Shown in pieces: positions 40,540 to 49,187 of a DNA stretch of 52,569 bases; position 1 is the first letter of the stretch, and every line of letters starts with the position of its first letter. The DNA is taken from contig CAKRRN010000014.1 in assembly GCA_934394435.1 (NCBI GenBank), forward strand, positions 1 through 52,569, given 5' to 3'. The notes under the pieces were generated by a model. It was not told the DNA's origin. It saw only the letters and a program-made list of their open reading frames with translations, and did no database searches. The position numbers and the translations under genes were made by a program. The stretch comes from an uncultured Bacteroidaceae bacterium. GTDB taxonomy: Bacteria; Bacteroidota; Bacteroidia; Bacteroidales; Bacteroidaceae.

Positions 40540-40611
40540 CAAGCCGAAACAACCAAATTCGGAGGCGGAAAAGAAGATAACGCAAGCGAATGGTATAATT
40601 CTACAAGTGAA

Positions 40612-42192
40612 ATGGATTTCCAAATTATATATGTAGGGCTGGTCCTCTTGTTTATGTTATGGGCACTGATAGCCGACAAGATGAGACCTGGGCTTATACT
40701 ATTCACAGCCGTTGTACTGATGCTTGGTGCGGGAATACTGACTCCCAAGGAAGCTTTGGAGGGTTTCTCCAACAAAGGTATGATAACGGTTGCGTTGCTC
40801 TATCTTGTATCTGAGGGAGTAAGGAAGAGCGGCATTCTGGAGGCTCTTATGACACGGTTGCTCCCCAGCAAAAACGTGACTATGACACGTTCTCTGCTGC
40901 GATTCTTGCCAGCCATTTCCTTTGTATCAGCCTTTCTCAACAACACGCCAGTAGTTGTTATATTTGCTCCAATGATTAAGAGATGGGCACAGAGAGTAAA
41001 ATTCGAACCCTCTAAATTCCTTATTCCTCTGAGTTATGCAACCATCCTGGGCGGCATGTGTACACTAATTGGCACCAGCACCAATATAGTGCTGAATGGT
41101 ATGGTCTCTGACGGAATCGCAGATGGAATAGTAAAGAACGGTCACCCCTTGTCGATGTTTGAGTTAAGCAAGGTGGGACTTATAATAGCCATTGCTGGAC
41201 TTTTTTACCTTGTTGTCGTATCCAGATATTTGCTTCCCTCCGTTCGTAAGAGTGAGGCGGAGGACAGCGATGAACCAGCTTCTCCTGATGTAGTTCGAGT
41301 AGAAGCATTGCTTAGCACGCGATTTCCTGGTTTAGGAAAGTCGCTGCGTGAGTTTGATTTTTACCGACATTATGGTGCAACAGTACGTTGCATCAGACGA
41401 TCAGGAGAATTGCTTGGCGGTGACTGGATGAACACGCCTCTTGACAAACACGATACTTTGCTGCTCGATGCAGACCGAACCTTTATCCCCACTTGGGGTG
41501 AGAGTCGTGTCTTCTGGATGCTCAACCCTGTTGGGACAGAGCCTGAACTAAGCAATAAGAAAAAATATTTGGCGGTAATATTGGTTGCCATCATGATCCT
41601 TGGAGCCACACTTGGTGAACTTCCCTGTGTGCAAGCATTAGGTTTACGGGTAAAGATGGACATGTTCTTCTTTGCATGCTGTACAACGGTGATAATGGCA
41701 TGGACGGGGATGTTTGGCCAACGCAAATACACGAAACTGATTTCTTGGGATGTGTTGATAACCATTGCATGCGCATTTGGCATAAGCAAAGGCATGATTA
41801 ACAGCGGACTTTCCGATTATCTTGCCAGCTATGTTATTGACTTGGCAGACCAGGCAAAGCACAGCCAGAACGGCATATACATTGCTTTGGCAGCTCTCTA
41901 TCTTATCACAAACCTCTTTACAGAACTCATCACGAATAACGCAGCAGCTGCATTGGCTTTCCCTTTAGCGGTGTCTATCAGCTCACGCATGGGAATTGAC
42001 CCAACTCCTTTCTTTGTCTGTATCTGCTTTGCTGCAAGCGCGTCCTTCAGCACTCCCATCGGCTACCAGACAAACTTAATTGTGCAAGGCATAGGAGGCT
42101 ACAGGTTTACTGACTTCTTGAAGGTAGGATTGCCTCTGAATATAATAGTGTTCTTCTTGAGCGTATTTCTCATACCACAGTTTTACGTTTAA
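40612..42192 (+). CDS. SLC13/DASS family permease, probable sulfate importer
   Basis: A 526-residue membrane permease of the divalent-anion:sodium symporter family. Seen: repeated hydrophobic segments; the two family signatures FLNNTPVVVIFAPMI and ELITNNAAAALAFP; the substrate-loop motifs GTSTNIVLNG and FSTPIGYQTN; and a central cytosolic TrkA-C-like stretch (LGKSLREFDFYRHYGATVRCIRRSG), as in SLC13-type sulfate permeases. Sulfate is inferred from the four following genes (cysC, cysD, cysN, sulfotransferase). The frame is open upstream to 40537, but that lies in the promoter, so the ATG at 40612 is used. Next gene after 89 nt. Confidence 0.85.
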   Translation: MDFQIIYVGLVLLFMLWALIADKMRPGLILFTAVVLMLGAGILTPKEALEGFSNKGMITVALLYLVSEGVRKSGILEALMTRLLPSKNVTMTRSLLRFLPAISFVSAFLNNTPVVVIFAPMIKRWAQRVKFEPSKFLIPLSYATILGGMCTLIGTSTNIVLNGMVSDGIADGIVKNGHPLSMFELSKVGLIIAIAGLFYLVVVSRYLLPSVRKSEAEDSDEPASPDVVRVEALLSTRFPGLGKSLREFDFYRHYGATVRCIRRSGELLGGDWMNTPLDKHDTLLLDADRTFIPTWGESRVFWMLNPVGTEPELSNKKKYLAVILVAIMILGATLGELPCVQALGLRVKMDMFFFACCTTVIMAWTGMFGQRKYTKLISWDVLITIACAFGISKGMINSGLSDYLASYVIDLADQAKHSQNGIYIALAALYLITNLFTELITNNAAAALAFPLAVSISSRMGIDPTPFFVCICFAASASFSTPIGYQTNLIVQGIGGYRFTDFLKVGLPLNIIVFFLSVFLIPQFYV

Positions 42193-42281
42193 GACACAGA
42201 CATACAAGTGTCTATACATAATACACGCAAGCGTCAAATAAACACACAGTAAAGAAAAGAAAAAGACTTATACACTAAATA

Positions 42282-42884
42282 ATGACAGAAAACATTTATC
42301 CTATATACGACCGTATGATGAGTCGGGAGGACAAGGAGCGTCTCCTCGGACAGCAGGGCATCATGGTCTGGTTTACGGGGCTGAGCGGCAGTGGCAAAAG
42401 CACGGTTGCCATGGGAGTTGAGCGTGAACTTCATGCTCGTGGAATTCTATGTCGAATCCTGGATGGTGACAACATTAGGGCAGGAATCAACAGCAATCTT
42501 GGATTTAGTGCAGAAGACCGTACCGAGAACATACGCAGAATTGCCGAAGTGGGAAAGCTCTTTGTACAGACGGGTATTGTCACATTGGCCTGCTTCGTAA
42601 GTCCCACCAACGATCTTCGCAGCATGGCACGCAAGATTGTGGGAGAAGATGATTTCGTAGAAGTATACGTAAGCACCCCTATCGAGGAGTGTGAGAGAAG
42701 AGACGTAAAAGGACTATATGCCCGTGCACGTAAGGGTGAGGTGAAAAACTTCACAGGCATAAGTGCTCCGTTTGAGATTCCCAATCATGCAGACATCGAG
42801 TTGGATACCAGCAAACTGAGTCTGGAGGAAAGTGTCAATATGTTGGTAAACGAGATTATTAAAAGAACGAAACATAATAAATAA
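42282..42884 (+). CDS. cysC: Adenylylsulfate (APS) kinase
   Basis: A 200-residue kinase that phosphorylates APS to PAPS, the donor for sulfotransferases. Seen: P-loop GLSGSGKST (residues 33-41), the LDGDNIRAGINSNLGFS substrate motif, the RTENIRRIAEVGKLF helix and the lid region GLYARARKGEVKNFTGI. Length is normal. Stand-alone, not fused to CysN. Gap of 12 nt to cysD. Confidence 0.95.
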   Translation: MTENIYPIYDRMMSREDKERLLGQQGIMVWFTGLSGSGKSTVAMGVERELHARGILCRILDGDNIRAGINSNLGFSAEDRTENIRRIAEVGKLFVQTGIVTLACFVSPTNDLRSMARKIVGEDDFVEVYVSTPIEECERRDVKGLYARARKGEVKNFTGISAPFEIPNHADIELDTSKLSLEESVNMLVNEIIKRTKHNK

Positions 42885-42896
42885 ACAAAAATAATC

Positions 42897-43805
42897 ATGG
42901 CAGAATACAGTCTGAGTCATTTGCAGGAACTGGAGGCGGAATCCATCCATATTATCCGTGAAGTCGCCGCTGAGTTTGAAAACCCTGTGATGCTATATAG
43001 TATAGGAAAGGACAGTAGTGTAATGGTTCGCTTGGCAGAAAAAGCTTTTGCTCCTGGCAAAGTACCTTTCCCCCTGATGCATATTGACAGCAAATGGAAG
43101 TTTAAGGAAATGATAGAATTTCGCGATAAGTATGCCAAGGAACACGGGTGGAACCTTATCGTAGAAAGCAATATGGAAGCCTTTCGCGCTGGCGTAGGTC
43201 CATTCACCCACGGTAGCAAGGTTCATACGGATTTGATGAAGACCAAAGCCTTGTTAGATGCTCTGAACAAGTATAAGTTCGATGCTGCTTTTGGTGGTGC
43301 GCGACGCGATGAGGAGAAATCCCGAGCCAAGGAACGTATCTTCAGTTTCCGTGACCAATTCAACCAATGGGACCCTAAGAACCAGCGTCCTGAACTGTGG
43401 GATATTTACAACAGCCGTGTTCATAAAGGCGAGAGCATACGTGTATTCCCATTGAGCAACTGGACGGAACTGGACATCTGGCAATACATCCGCCTGGAGA
43501 ACATTCCCATCGTTCCCTTGTATTTCGCCAAGGAACGACCCTGCGTGGAGATTGACGGCAATCTCATCATGCCCGATGATGACCGTTTGCCCAAGGAATA
43601 CATTCCCAAAATTCAAAAGCGCATGATACGGTTCCGTACATTGGGGTGCTGGCCTCTGACAGGAGCTGTGGAAAGCAACGCCTCCACAATAGAAGAGATC
43701 GTAGAGGAGATGATGACTACAACTAAGTCTGAGCGAACCACTCGCGTGATTGATTTCGACCAGGAAGCAAGCATGGAGCAGAAGAAACGTGAGGGCTACT
43801 TCTAA
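42897..43805 (+). CDS. cysD: Sulfate adenylyltransferase subunit 2
   Basis: A 302-residue catalytic subunit of ATP sulfurylase, forming APS from ATP and sulfate with its GTPase partner CysN. Seen: the PP-loop YSIGKDSSVM (34-43), FGGARRDEEKSRAKERIFSFRD, and the C-terminal RFRTLGCWPLTGAVES. Length is standard. Followed by cysN, as in most bacteria. Confidence 0.97.
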   Translation: MAEYSLSHLQELEAESIHIIREVAAEFENPVMLYSIGKDSSVMVRLAEKAFAPGKVPFPLMHIDSKWKFKEMIEFRDKYAKEHGWNLIVESNMEAFRAGVGPFTHGSKVHTDLMKTKALLDALNKYKFDAAFGGARRDEEKSRAKERIFSFRDQFNQWDPKNQRPELWDIYNSRVHKGESIRVFPLSNWTELDIWQYIRLENIPIVPLYFAKERPCVEIDGNLIMPDDDRLPKEYIPKIQKRMIRFRTLGCWPLTGAVESNASTIEEIVEEMMTTTKSERTTRVIDFDQEASMEQKKREGYF

Positions 43806-43849
43806 ATCTTTTCTTTTAAAAAAGTTCAGACATACTAAATTTGACCGTT

Positions 43850-45289
43850 ATGATAAACAATAAGGTAAACATAAAAGAATTTTTGGACGCTGACGAGCGA
43901 AAATCTCTGCTTCGCCTTCTGACTGCAGGTTCTGTAGACGACGGAAAGTCCACCCTTATCGGCAGACTCTTGTTCGACAGCAAGAAACTATACGAAGACC
44001 AGCTCCAGGCACTCGAGCGCGATTCCAAGCGTGTCGGAAATGCAGGTGCAGGACAGATTGACTATGCCCTGCTACTCGATGGACTAAAAGCTGAACGTGA
44101 AGAGGGCATCACTATTGATGTGGCTTACAGATACTTCAGTACTAACCAGCGAAAGTTTATTATCGCTGACACTCCGGGACACGAGCAATACACCCGAAAC
44201 ATGATTACTGGTGGCTCTACAGCCAATCTGGCCATCATCCTGGTAGACGCTCGTACGGGAGTCATTACGCAGACACGCCGTCACACTTTTTTGGTAAGCC
44301 TCTTGGGCATCAAGCATATTGTGCTTGCTGTCAACAAGATGGACTTGGTAAACTTCTCTGAGGAGGTCTTCAACGAGATACGCGACGAGTATCTGTCTCT
44401 TACCGAGCATCTTGGCATCGAGGACGTGACGTGTTTCCCACTTTCTGCGCTCGAGGGCGACAATGTGGTGGAGAAGAGCGACCGTACTCCTTGGTACGAG
44501 GGAAAGAGCCTGCTTGACTATCTGGAGACTGTGCCCATCGACCAAGACCGCAACATGAAGGATTTCCGTTATCCCGTACAGTATGTGCTTCGACCCAATC
44601 TGGATTTCCGCGGATTCTGTGGAAAGGTTGCCAGCGGTGTCATACGTAAGGGAGACGAGGTGGTTGCGCTGCCCAGCATGAAGCACAGCCACGTGAAGAG
44701 CATCGTCACCTATGAGGGGGAACATGATTTGGCCTTCTGTCCACAGAGCGTTACGCTTACTCTGGAAGACGAAATCGATATTTCACGCGGAGAGATGCTG
44801 GTGAAGCCAGACAACATGCCACATGTAGGTCGCCATTTCGAAACCATGCTCGTATGGATGGACGAAGAGCCCATGGACAGAAAGAAGCAGTTCTTCCTGA
44901 AGCAAACCACCAACACCACACGTGCCACGGTCACTCATGTCAACTACAAGGTAGACGTGAATACAATGCAACATCTGGAGGGCTCAGACTTCAAGCTCAA
45001 TGAAATTGGTAAGGTACAAATCACCACAGCCAAGACACTCTTCTTCGATCCCTACACGAAGAACAAGGCTACGGGAGCATTCATTCTGATTGACCCAATA
45101 ACCAACAATACGAGTGCCGTAGGTATGATTTGTAATCCCCTGGAGGAGGACGAGATAAACCAAGGAAGCGACATTCCCGTGCTCGACCTGCCTAAGTTGG
45201 GAATTGCTCCAGAGCATTTCGAAGCTGTGGAGAAGGCTGTCAAGGACCTTAGCCGCCAGGGACTGGAAATAAAAGTTATCAAAGAATAA
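43850..45289 (+). CDS. cysN: Sulfate adenylyltransferase subunit 1 (GTPase)
   Basis: A 479-residue EF-Tu-like GTPase that drives APS formation by CysD. Seen: G1 GSVDDGKST (27-35), G3 DTPGHEQY, G4 NKMDL, then the two beta-barrel domains (FRYPVQYVLRPNLDFRGFCGKV onward). No APS-kinase domain is fused at the C terminus, consistent with a separate cysC. An in-frame TTG at 43841 would add three residues; the ATG at 43850 is preferred. Confidence 0.96.
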   Translation: MINNKVNIKEFLDADERKSLLRLLTAGSVDDGKSTLIGRLLFDSKKLYEDQLQALERDSKRVGNAGAGQIDYALLLDGLKAEREEGITIDVAYRYFSTNQRKFIIADTPGHEQYTRNMITGGSTANLAIILVDARTGVITQTRRHTFLVSLLGIKHIVLAVNKMDLVNFSEEVFNEIRDEYLSLTEHLGIEDVTCFPLSALEGDNVVEKSDRTPWYEGKSLLDYLETVPIDQDRNMKDFRYPVQYVLRPNLDFRGFCGKVASGVIRKGDEVVALPSMKHSHVKSIVTYEGEHDLAFCPQSVTLTLEDEIDISRGEMLVKPDNMPHVGRHFETMLVWMDEEPMDRKKQFFLKQTTNTTRATVTHVNYKVDVNTMQHLEGSDFKLNEIGKVQITTAKTLFFDPYTKNKATGAFILIDPITNNTSAVGMICNPLEEDEINQGSDIPVLDLPKLGIAPEHFEAVEKAVKDLSRQGLEIKVIKE

Positions 45290-45325
45290 AGAACTTTTTT
45301 CTTATTCAGCATAAAAAAGACACAT

Positions 45326-46435
45326 ATGGGACTGATAGAATTCAGCAAACTTCCTGTAAACACCCTGGTGGGAGCAGACTGGAAGACATTCAAAACCGTA
45401 ACAGACGGGCAACATATTGCAGCAGACAAGAGGACTAAGTTTTTCCTCACAAAGCTCATCTGCCGCATCCTGAGTGTGTGTGTTCCTCTCCAGGAACATA
45501 AGTATCAGAAACTCTTGGCCAACAAACCTCTTGAGCACGACCCTCTGTTTATCCTCGGTCATTGGCGAAGTGGTACTACTTTTGTGCACAATATCTTTGC
45601 GCAAGACAAGCATTTCGGCTACACCACCACCTATCAGACGGTTTTTCCTCACTACATGATGGCTCTGCAGGGACTTTTCAAGCCAACGATGGGCTGGCTG
45701 ATGCCAGACAAACGTCCGACTGACAACATGGAGCTTGCGCCTGACCTGCCTCAGGAAGAGGAATTTGCGCTCAACAACTCTTGCCCCTTCAACTACTACA
45801 ACTTCTGGTTCTTTCCCGAGCGAATGAACGAATACTGTGACAAGTATCTCACGTTCAAGGACATCAAGCCAGAGGAGCTGGAGGTGTTCAAGCAAACGTT
45901 TGAGAAACTGGTAAAGATTAGCCTCTGGAACACAGGGGGCACCCAGTATCTGAGCAAGAACCCTCCTCACACGGGACGTCTGAAGGCTCTGACCGAACTG
46001 TATCCAAATGCCAAGTATCTCTATCTGATGCGCAACCCCTATACGGTTTTTGAAAGTACGCGCAACTTCTTCCTCAACACCATAAAACCTCTCCAGCTTC
46101 ACAGCATTAGTGACGAGGAGATGGAGCAGAACATCCTGCGCAACTATATGGAGTTGTACCACGCCTACAAGCAGCAGAAGCAGTTTGTGCCCAAGGATAA
46201 TATCTACGAGGTGAAATTCGAGGACATCGAAAAGGATGCGTTGGGAATCACGGAAAAGATCTACAAGGCTCTGGACATCCCTGGTTGGGAAGAGGCCCGA
46301 CCCGCCATCGTGAAGTACATCGGTGCAAAGCGTGGCTACAAGAAAAACAAATACCAGTATGCCGAGCGCACCGTGCAGATGGTCAACGAGCATTGGGGTG
46401 AGGTGCTCGATGAATGGGGCTACGAACGCCACTAA
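45326..46435 (+). CDS. PAPS-dependent sulfotransferase
   Basis: A 369-residue cytosolic-type sulfotransferase (Sulfotransfer_3-like). Seen: the 5'-phosphosulfate loop GHWRSGTTF (78-86), a catalytic-His candidate in the following helix (TFVHNIF), and the 3'-phosphate contact RNPYTVFESTRNFF with its Arg and Ser. No signal peptide, so the acceptor should be a small molecule or lipid reached from the cytosol. It is the last gene of the permease-cysC-cysD-cysN run (36 nt after cysN) and so the obvious consumer of the PAPS made there. From memory, a Bacteroides thetaiotaomicron cluster of similar make-up (BT0412-BT0416) sulfonates cholesterol and other steroids; the acceptor here is unproven. Confidence 0.88.
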   Translation: MGLIEFSKLPVNTLVGADWKTFKTVTDGQHIAADKRTKFFLTKLICRILSVCVPLQEHKYQKLLANKPLEHDPLFILGHWRSGTTFVHNIFAQDKHFGYTTTYQTVFPHYMMALQGLFKPTMGWLMPDKRPTDNMELAPDLPQEEEFALNNSCPFNYYNFWFFPERMNEYCDKYLTFKDIKPEELEVFKQTFEKLVKISLWNTGGTQYLSKNPPHTGRLKALTELYPNAKYLYLMRNPYTVFESTRNFFLNTIKPLQLHSISDEEMEQNILRNYMELYHAYKQQKQFVPKDNIYEVKFEDIEKDALGITEKIYKALDIPGWEEARPAIVKYIGAKRGYKKNKYQYAERTVQMVNEHWGEVLDEWGYERH

Positions 46436-46483
46436 TTGTCGCAAACGATTTTTATTCAACTAATAACAAACAACTGTGTACTT

Positions 46484-48427
46484 ATGAAAATTCCATTTGT
46501 CATTACCCTGCTGACTCTGCTGTTCACTACGGCACAGGCGCAGAAAAACGTTAGCGTGTCAAGTCCTGACGGTAAAGTGAAATTGAATGTCTCTCTGAAG
46601 GACAAAGTGTATTTCGACGTGGAGAGCCATGGAGAGACCTTGGTCAAGGAGGGTCACGTGGGGATGAAGTTCGATAAGGCGGATTTTTCCACCAACCCTG
46701 TATTGAAAAGCAAGAAGGTGAAGGGCGTGCACGAGACCGTAAGCCCCGTCTTCTCGCTCAAGAATGCTCAGATAGACAACCATTACACCTCGCTCGTCAT
46801 GAATATGAAGGGGGGATACGCTATCGAGTGGCGCGTTTACGATGACGGACTGGCTTATCGTTTCGTAACCAACATGAAGGGTGAGGTGAAGGTGTTGTCT
46901 GAAGACTTCAATATCCAACTCACACAAGACACCCGACTGGTGCTACAGCAGCCCAAGGGCTTCAAGACCAGTTGCGAAGAGGAGTATACAAACGTGCAGA
47001 GTGCCCAGTGGAAGGCAGACGACAAGATGAGCGAGCTGCCTCTGGTTATTGCTGGTGCGAAGCAGAAAATCTTCGTAAGCGAATTCTCTCTGTTCGACTA
47101 TCCTGGCATGTTCATGAAGGGCAATGCTGACAACAGCCTCTCTGCCGTACATCCTAAGGTACCATTGGAGTTTGGCGATGGTGGCGACCGTAGCGTGAAA
47201 ATACTGAAGGAGGCTGACTATATTGCCGAAACAGAGGGAACAAGAAGTTTCCCCTGGCGCTACATGCACATTACTCAAGACGATCGTCAGATGGTGCTCA
47301 ACACCATGCCCATGCGTCTGGCTCCCGAAAGCCAGATTGCCGACCCCTCATGGATAAAGACTGGCAAGACCACGTGGGAATGGTGGAATGGAAGTATCCC
47401 TTACGGACCAGATGTAAACTTCAAGAGCGGACTCAATCTGGATACCTACAAGTATTTTGTGGACTTTGCCGCTAAACATGGGCTGGAGTACATACTCATG
47501 GACGAGGGCTGGGCCAAATCCACACGCGACCCCTTTACTCCCAATCCAGACATCGACCTACACGAACTGATTCGTTACGCAAAGTCGAAAAACGTAGGGG
47601 TTATCCTGTGGCTCACTTGGCTTACGGTAGACAAACACCCCGATATGTTTGAGACCTTCGAGAAATGGGGCGTAGCTGGCGTGAAGATTGACTTTATGGA
47701 CCGACAGGACCAGTGGATGGTACGCTTCTACGAGCGTACAGCCAAGGCTGCCGCAGAGCATCATATCTTTATAGATTACCACGGAGCCTACCATCCGAGC
47801 GGACTGGAATACAAGTATCCCAACGTGCTCACGTTCGAAGGGGTGCGCGGAATGGAGTATATGGGCGGTTGCACACCTCGCAACAGCGCCTACTATCCTG
47901 CCATACGTAATGCAGCTGGTCCGATGGACTACACGCCTGGAGCCATGCTCTCTGCACAACCAGAGTGCTACAGTAGTCGCCGACCCAATAGCGCAAGTAT
48001 CGGCACCAGAGCTTACCAGATGGCGCTCTACGTGGTGTTCGAGTCTAACCTGCAGATGATGGCAGACAACCCTTCCCTGTATAATATGTATCCCGATTGC
48101 CGAGACTATATTGCCGCATGTCCCGTGAACTGGGATGAGACTCGCGTGTTGGCAGCCGAGTTTGGCGAATATACAGTTGTGGCAAGGCGCAAGGGAGACA
48201 AGTGGTACATTGGCGGAATCACTAACGAGACACCTCGCGACCTGCACCTGAAACTCGATTTTCTGACAGAGGGCAAAACCTATCAGACGGTTTCATTTGT
48301 GGATGCAGTCAACTCCCCGGTGCAGGCGATGGACTACCGAAAACAGACCTCCCAACTCTCCAAAGGTGGTGAGCTCAACATCCGAATGGTTCGCAACGGA
48401 GGATTTGCAGCCGTGCTCGAGCCCTAA
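46484..48427 (+). CDS. GH97 glycoside hydrolase (retaining, alpha-galactosidase-like)
   Basis: A 647-residue calcium-dependent family 97 enzyme. Signal peptide at residues 1-20 (TTAQAQ). Seen: the N-terminal beta domain, WEWWNGSIPYGPDVNF, ILMDEGWAK at a barrel strand end, and GVKIDFMDRQDQWMV. An Asp in that last position marks the retaining branch (alpha-galactosidase type), whereas SusB-type inverting enzymes lack it (recalled knowledge). TFEGVRGMEYMG supplies a further conserved Glu. Probably periplasmic. The frame is open to 46436, but the signal peptide begins at 46484. It starts 48 nt after the sulfotransferase stop, so read-through from that operon is possible. Confidence 0.9.
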   Translation: MKIPFVITLLTLLFTTAQAQKNVSVSSPDGKVKLNVSLKDKVYFDVESHGETLVKEGHVGMKFDKADFSTNPVLKSKKVKGVHETVSPVFSLKNAQIDNHYTSLVMNMKGGYAIEWRVYDDGLAYRFVTNMKGEVKVLSEDFNIQLTQDTRLVLQQPKGFKTSCEEEYTNVQSAQWKADDKMSELPLVIAGAKQKIFVSEFSLFDYPGMFMKGNADNSLSAVHPKVPLEFGDGGDRSVKILKEADYIAETEGTRSFPWRYMHITQDDRQMVLNTMPMRLAPESQIADPSWIKTGKTTWEWWNGSIPYGPDVNFKSGLNLDTYKYFVDFAAKHGLEYILMDEGWAKSTRDPFTPNPDIDLHELIRYAKSKNVGVILWLTWLTVDKHPDMFETFEKWGVAGVKIDFMDRQDQWMVRFYERTAKAAAEHHIFIDYHGAYHPSGLEYKYPNVLTFEGVRGMEYMGGCTPRNSAYYPAIRNAAGPMDYTPGAMLSAQPECYSSRRPNSASIGTRAYQMALYVVFESNLQMMADNPSLYNMYPDCRDYIAACPVNWDETRVLAAEFGEYTVVARRKGDKWYIGGITNETPRDLHLKLDFLTEGKTYQTVSFVDAVNSPVQAMDYRKQTSQLSKGGELNIRMVRNGGFAAVLEP

Positions 48428-48497
48428 AATATACTCTTTCGCACTGAAATGCAGAGGTTTTTTCCGCAGAAGGCTTGTGTGAAGGCAAATCTTTGCG

Positions 48498-48505
48498 TAC
48501 CTTTG
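48498..48505 (+). promoter_or_regulatory. Promoter of the HU-like gene
   Basis: TACCTTTG matches TAnnTTTG, with CTTG (48474-48477) 20 nt upstream as a fair -33 element. Predicted start near 48511, about 44 nt before the ATG. Confidence 0.65.
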
Positions 48506-48554
48506 CGGAGTTTTTTGAACAAACATTACAAAATCATACAAACGAATTACAAAA

Positions 48555-48836
48555 ATGACTAAGATTGAACTGGTAAAGATTGTTGCCCAGAAGACTGGCA
48601 TTGACCAGGCCACAGTACTTGCCGCAGTAGAAGGAGTGGTAGACACCATCAAGGAGTCTCTCGTGCAGAAGGAAAACGTGTACATTCGTGGCTGGGGAAC
48701 ATGGACACTCAAACACCGTGCCCAGAAGACCGCTCGCAATATCTCTAAGAATACAACCATGGTAATCGAGGCACACGACATTCCTTACTTCAAGCCCTGC
48801 AAGGACTTTATGGAGTCTGTGGCCAATGCCAAGTAA
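48555..48836 (+). CDS. HU/IHF-family DNA-binding protein
   Basis: A 93-residue nucleoid protein. Seen: the helical dimer half (IELVKIVAQKTGIDQATVLAAVEGVVDTIKESL) and the beta-arm region GWGTWTLKHRAQKTARN followed by YFKPCKDF, where IHF/HU proteins usually have FKPGK; Cys replaces Gly. Length is normal. Own promoter and strong terminator, so a monocistronic and probably abundant protein. In Bacteroidales, HU-like genes often sit near DUF4248 genes, one of which lies 3 kb to the right. Confidence 0.92.
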   Translation: MTKIELVKIVAQKTGIDQATVLAAVEGVVDTIKESLVQKENVYIRGWGTWTLKHRAQKTARNISKNTTMVIEAHDIPYFKPCKDFMESVANAK

Positions 48837-48886
48837 GAAATAAGGAGAGCAAACGAAAAAAATGTTTTCTACACACAAGCGGGGGC

Positions 48887-48930
48887 GCGAGGGGGTATCC
48901 CCTTCAGCCCTCGCTTCTTCTTTTTTTTTC
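48887..48930 (+). terminator. Terminator of the HU-like gene
   Basis: GCGAGGG (48887-48893) pairs with CCCTCGC (48908-48914), with GGGG/CCCC inside as an alternative pairing, followed by a pyrimidine tract ending in nine T. Confidence 0.8.
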
Positions 48931-49187
48931 TATGGCTCGCTCTCTCAATACTGTTTTTGGGGGAGTGGAGGAATGCAAGAATTTGCCTCTCTCTCTCTCT
49001 CTCCTCAATGACTTTGGTCGTCAGACTGTGAAGCTAAGAGCTCACTCCTCCGATGGATGGCTCTTCCCAAATGCACTCAATCATAAGCATTAGGAAACCT
49101 GACGGCCGATTTCAGTTAAATGGAAAGATGAGGAGAGAAGCCACCAGATTTCTCTGGCTTCTATTTCACATTCGAAGAATAACCTAT
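48931..49187. other. Upstream control region of the second GH92
   Basis: No separate gene. It contains a (CT)8 tract (48987-49002), a promoter-like pair around it, and an 8-bp hairpin AGAAGCCA/TGGCTTCT (49136-49143 and 49155-49162) in the predicted leader 25 nt before the GH92 start. The GH92 frame stays open through part of it from an ATG at 49053. Confidence 0.5.
48982..49016 (+). promoter_or_regulatory. Promoter-like pair with (CT)8 in the spacer
   Basis: TTTG (48982-48985) and TGACTTTG (49009-49016, one base off TAnnTTTG) are 23 nt apart, and 16 nt of the spacer is (CT)8. The consensus spacing is 19 nt, which (CT)6 would give. Slippage could therefore tune or switch GH92 expression. Confidence 0.5.

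Noticed and set aside
40537..40611. Upstream TTG start for the SLC13 permease
   Set aside because: It lies within the predicted -7 box, before the transcription start, and adds 25 residues unlike a permease N terminus.
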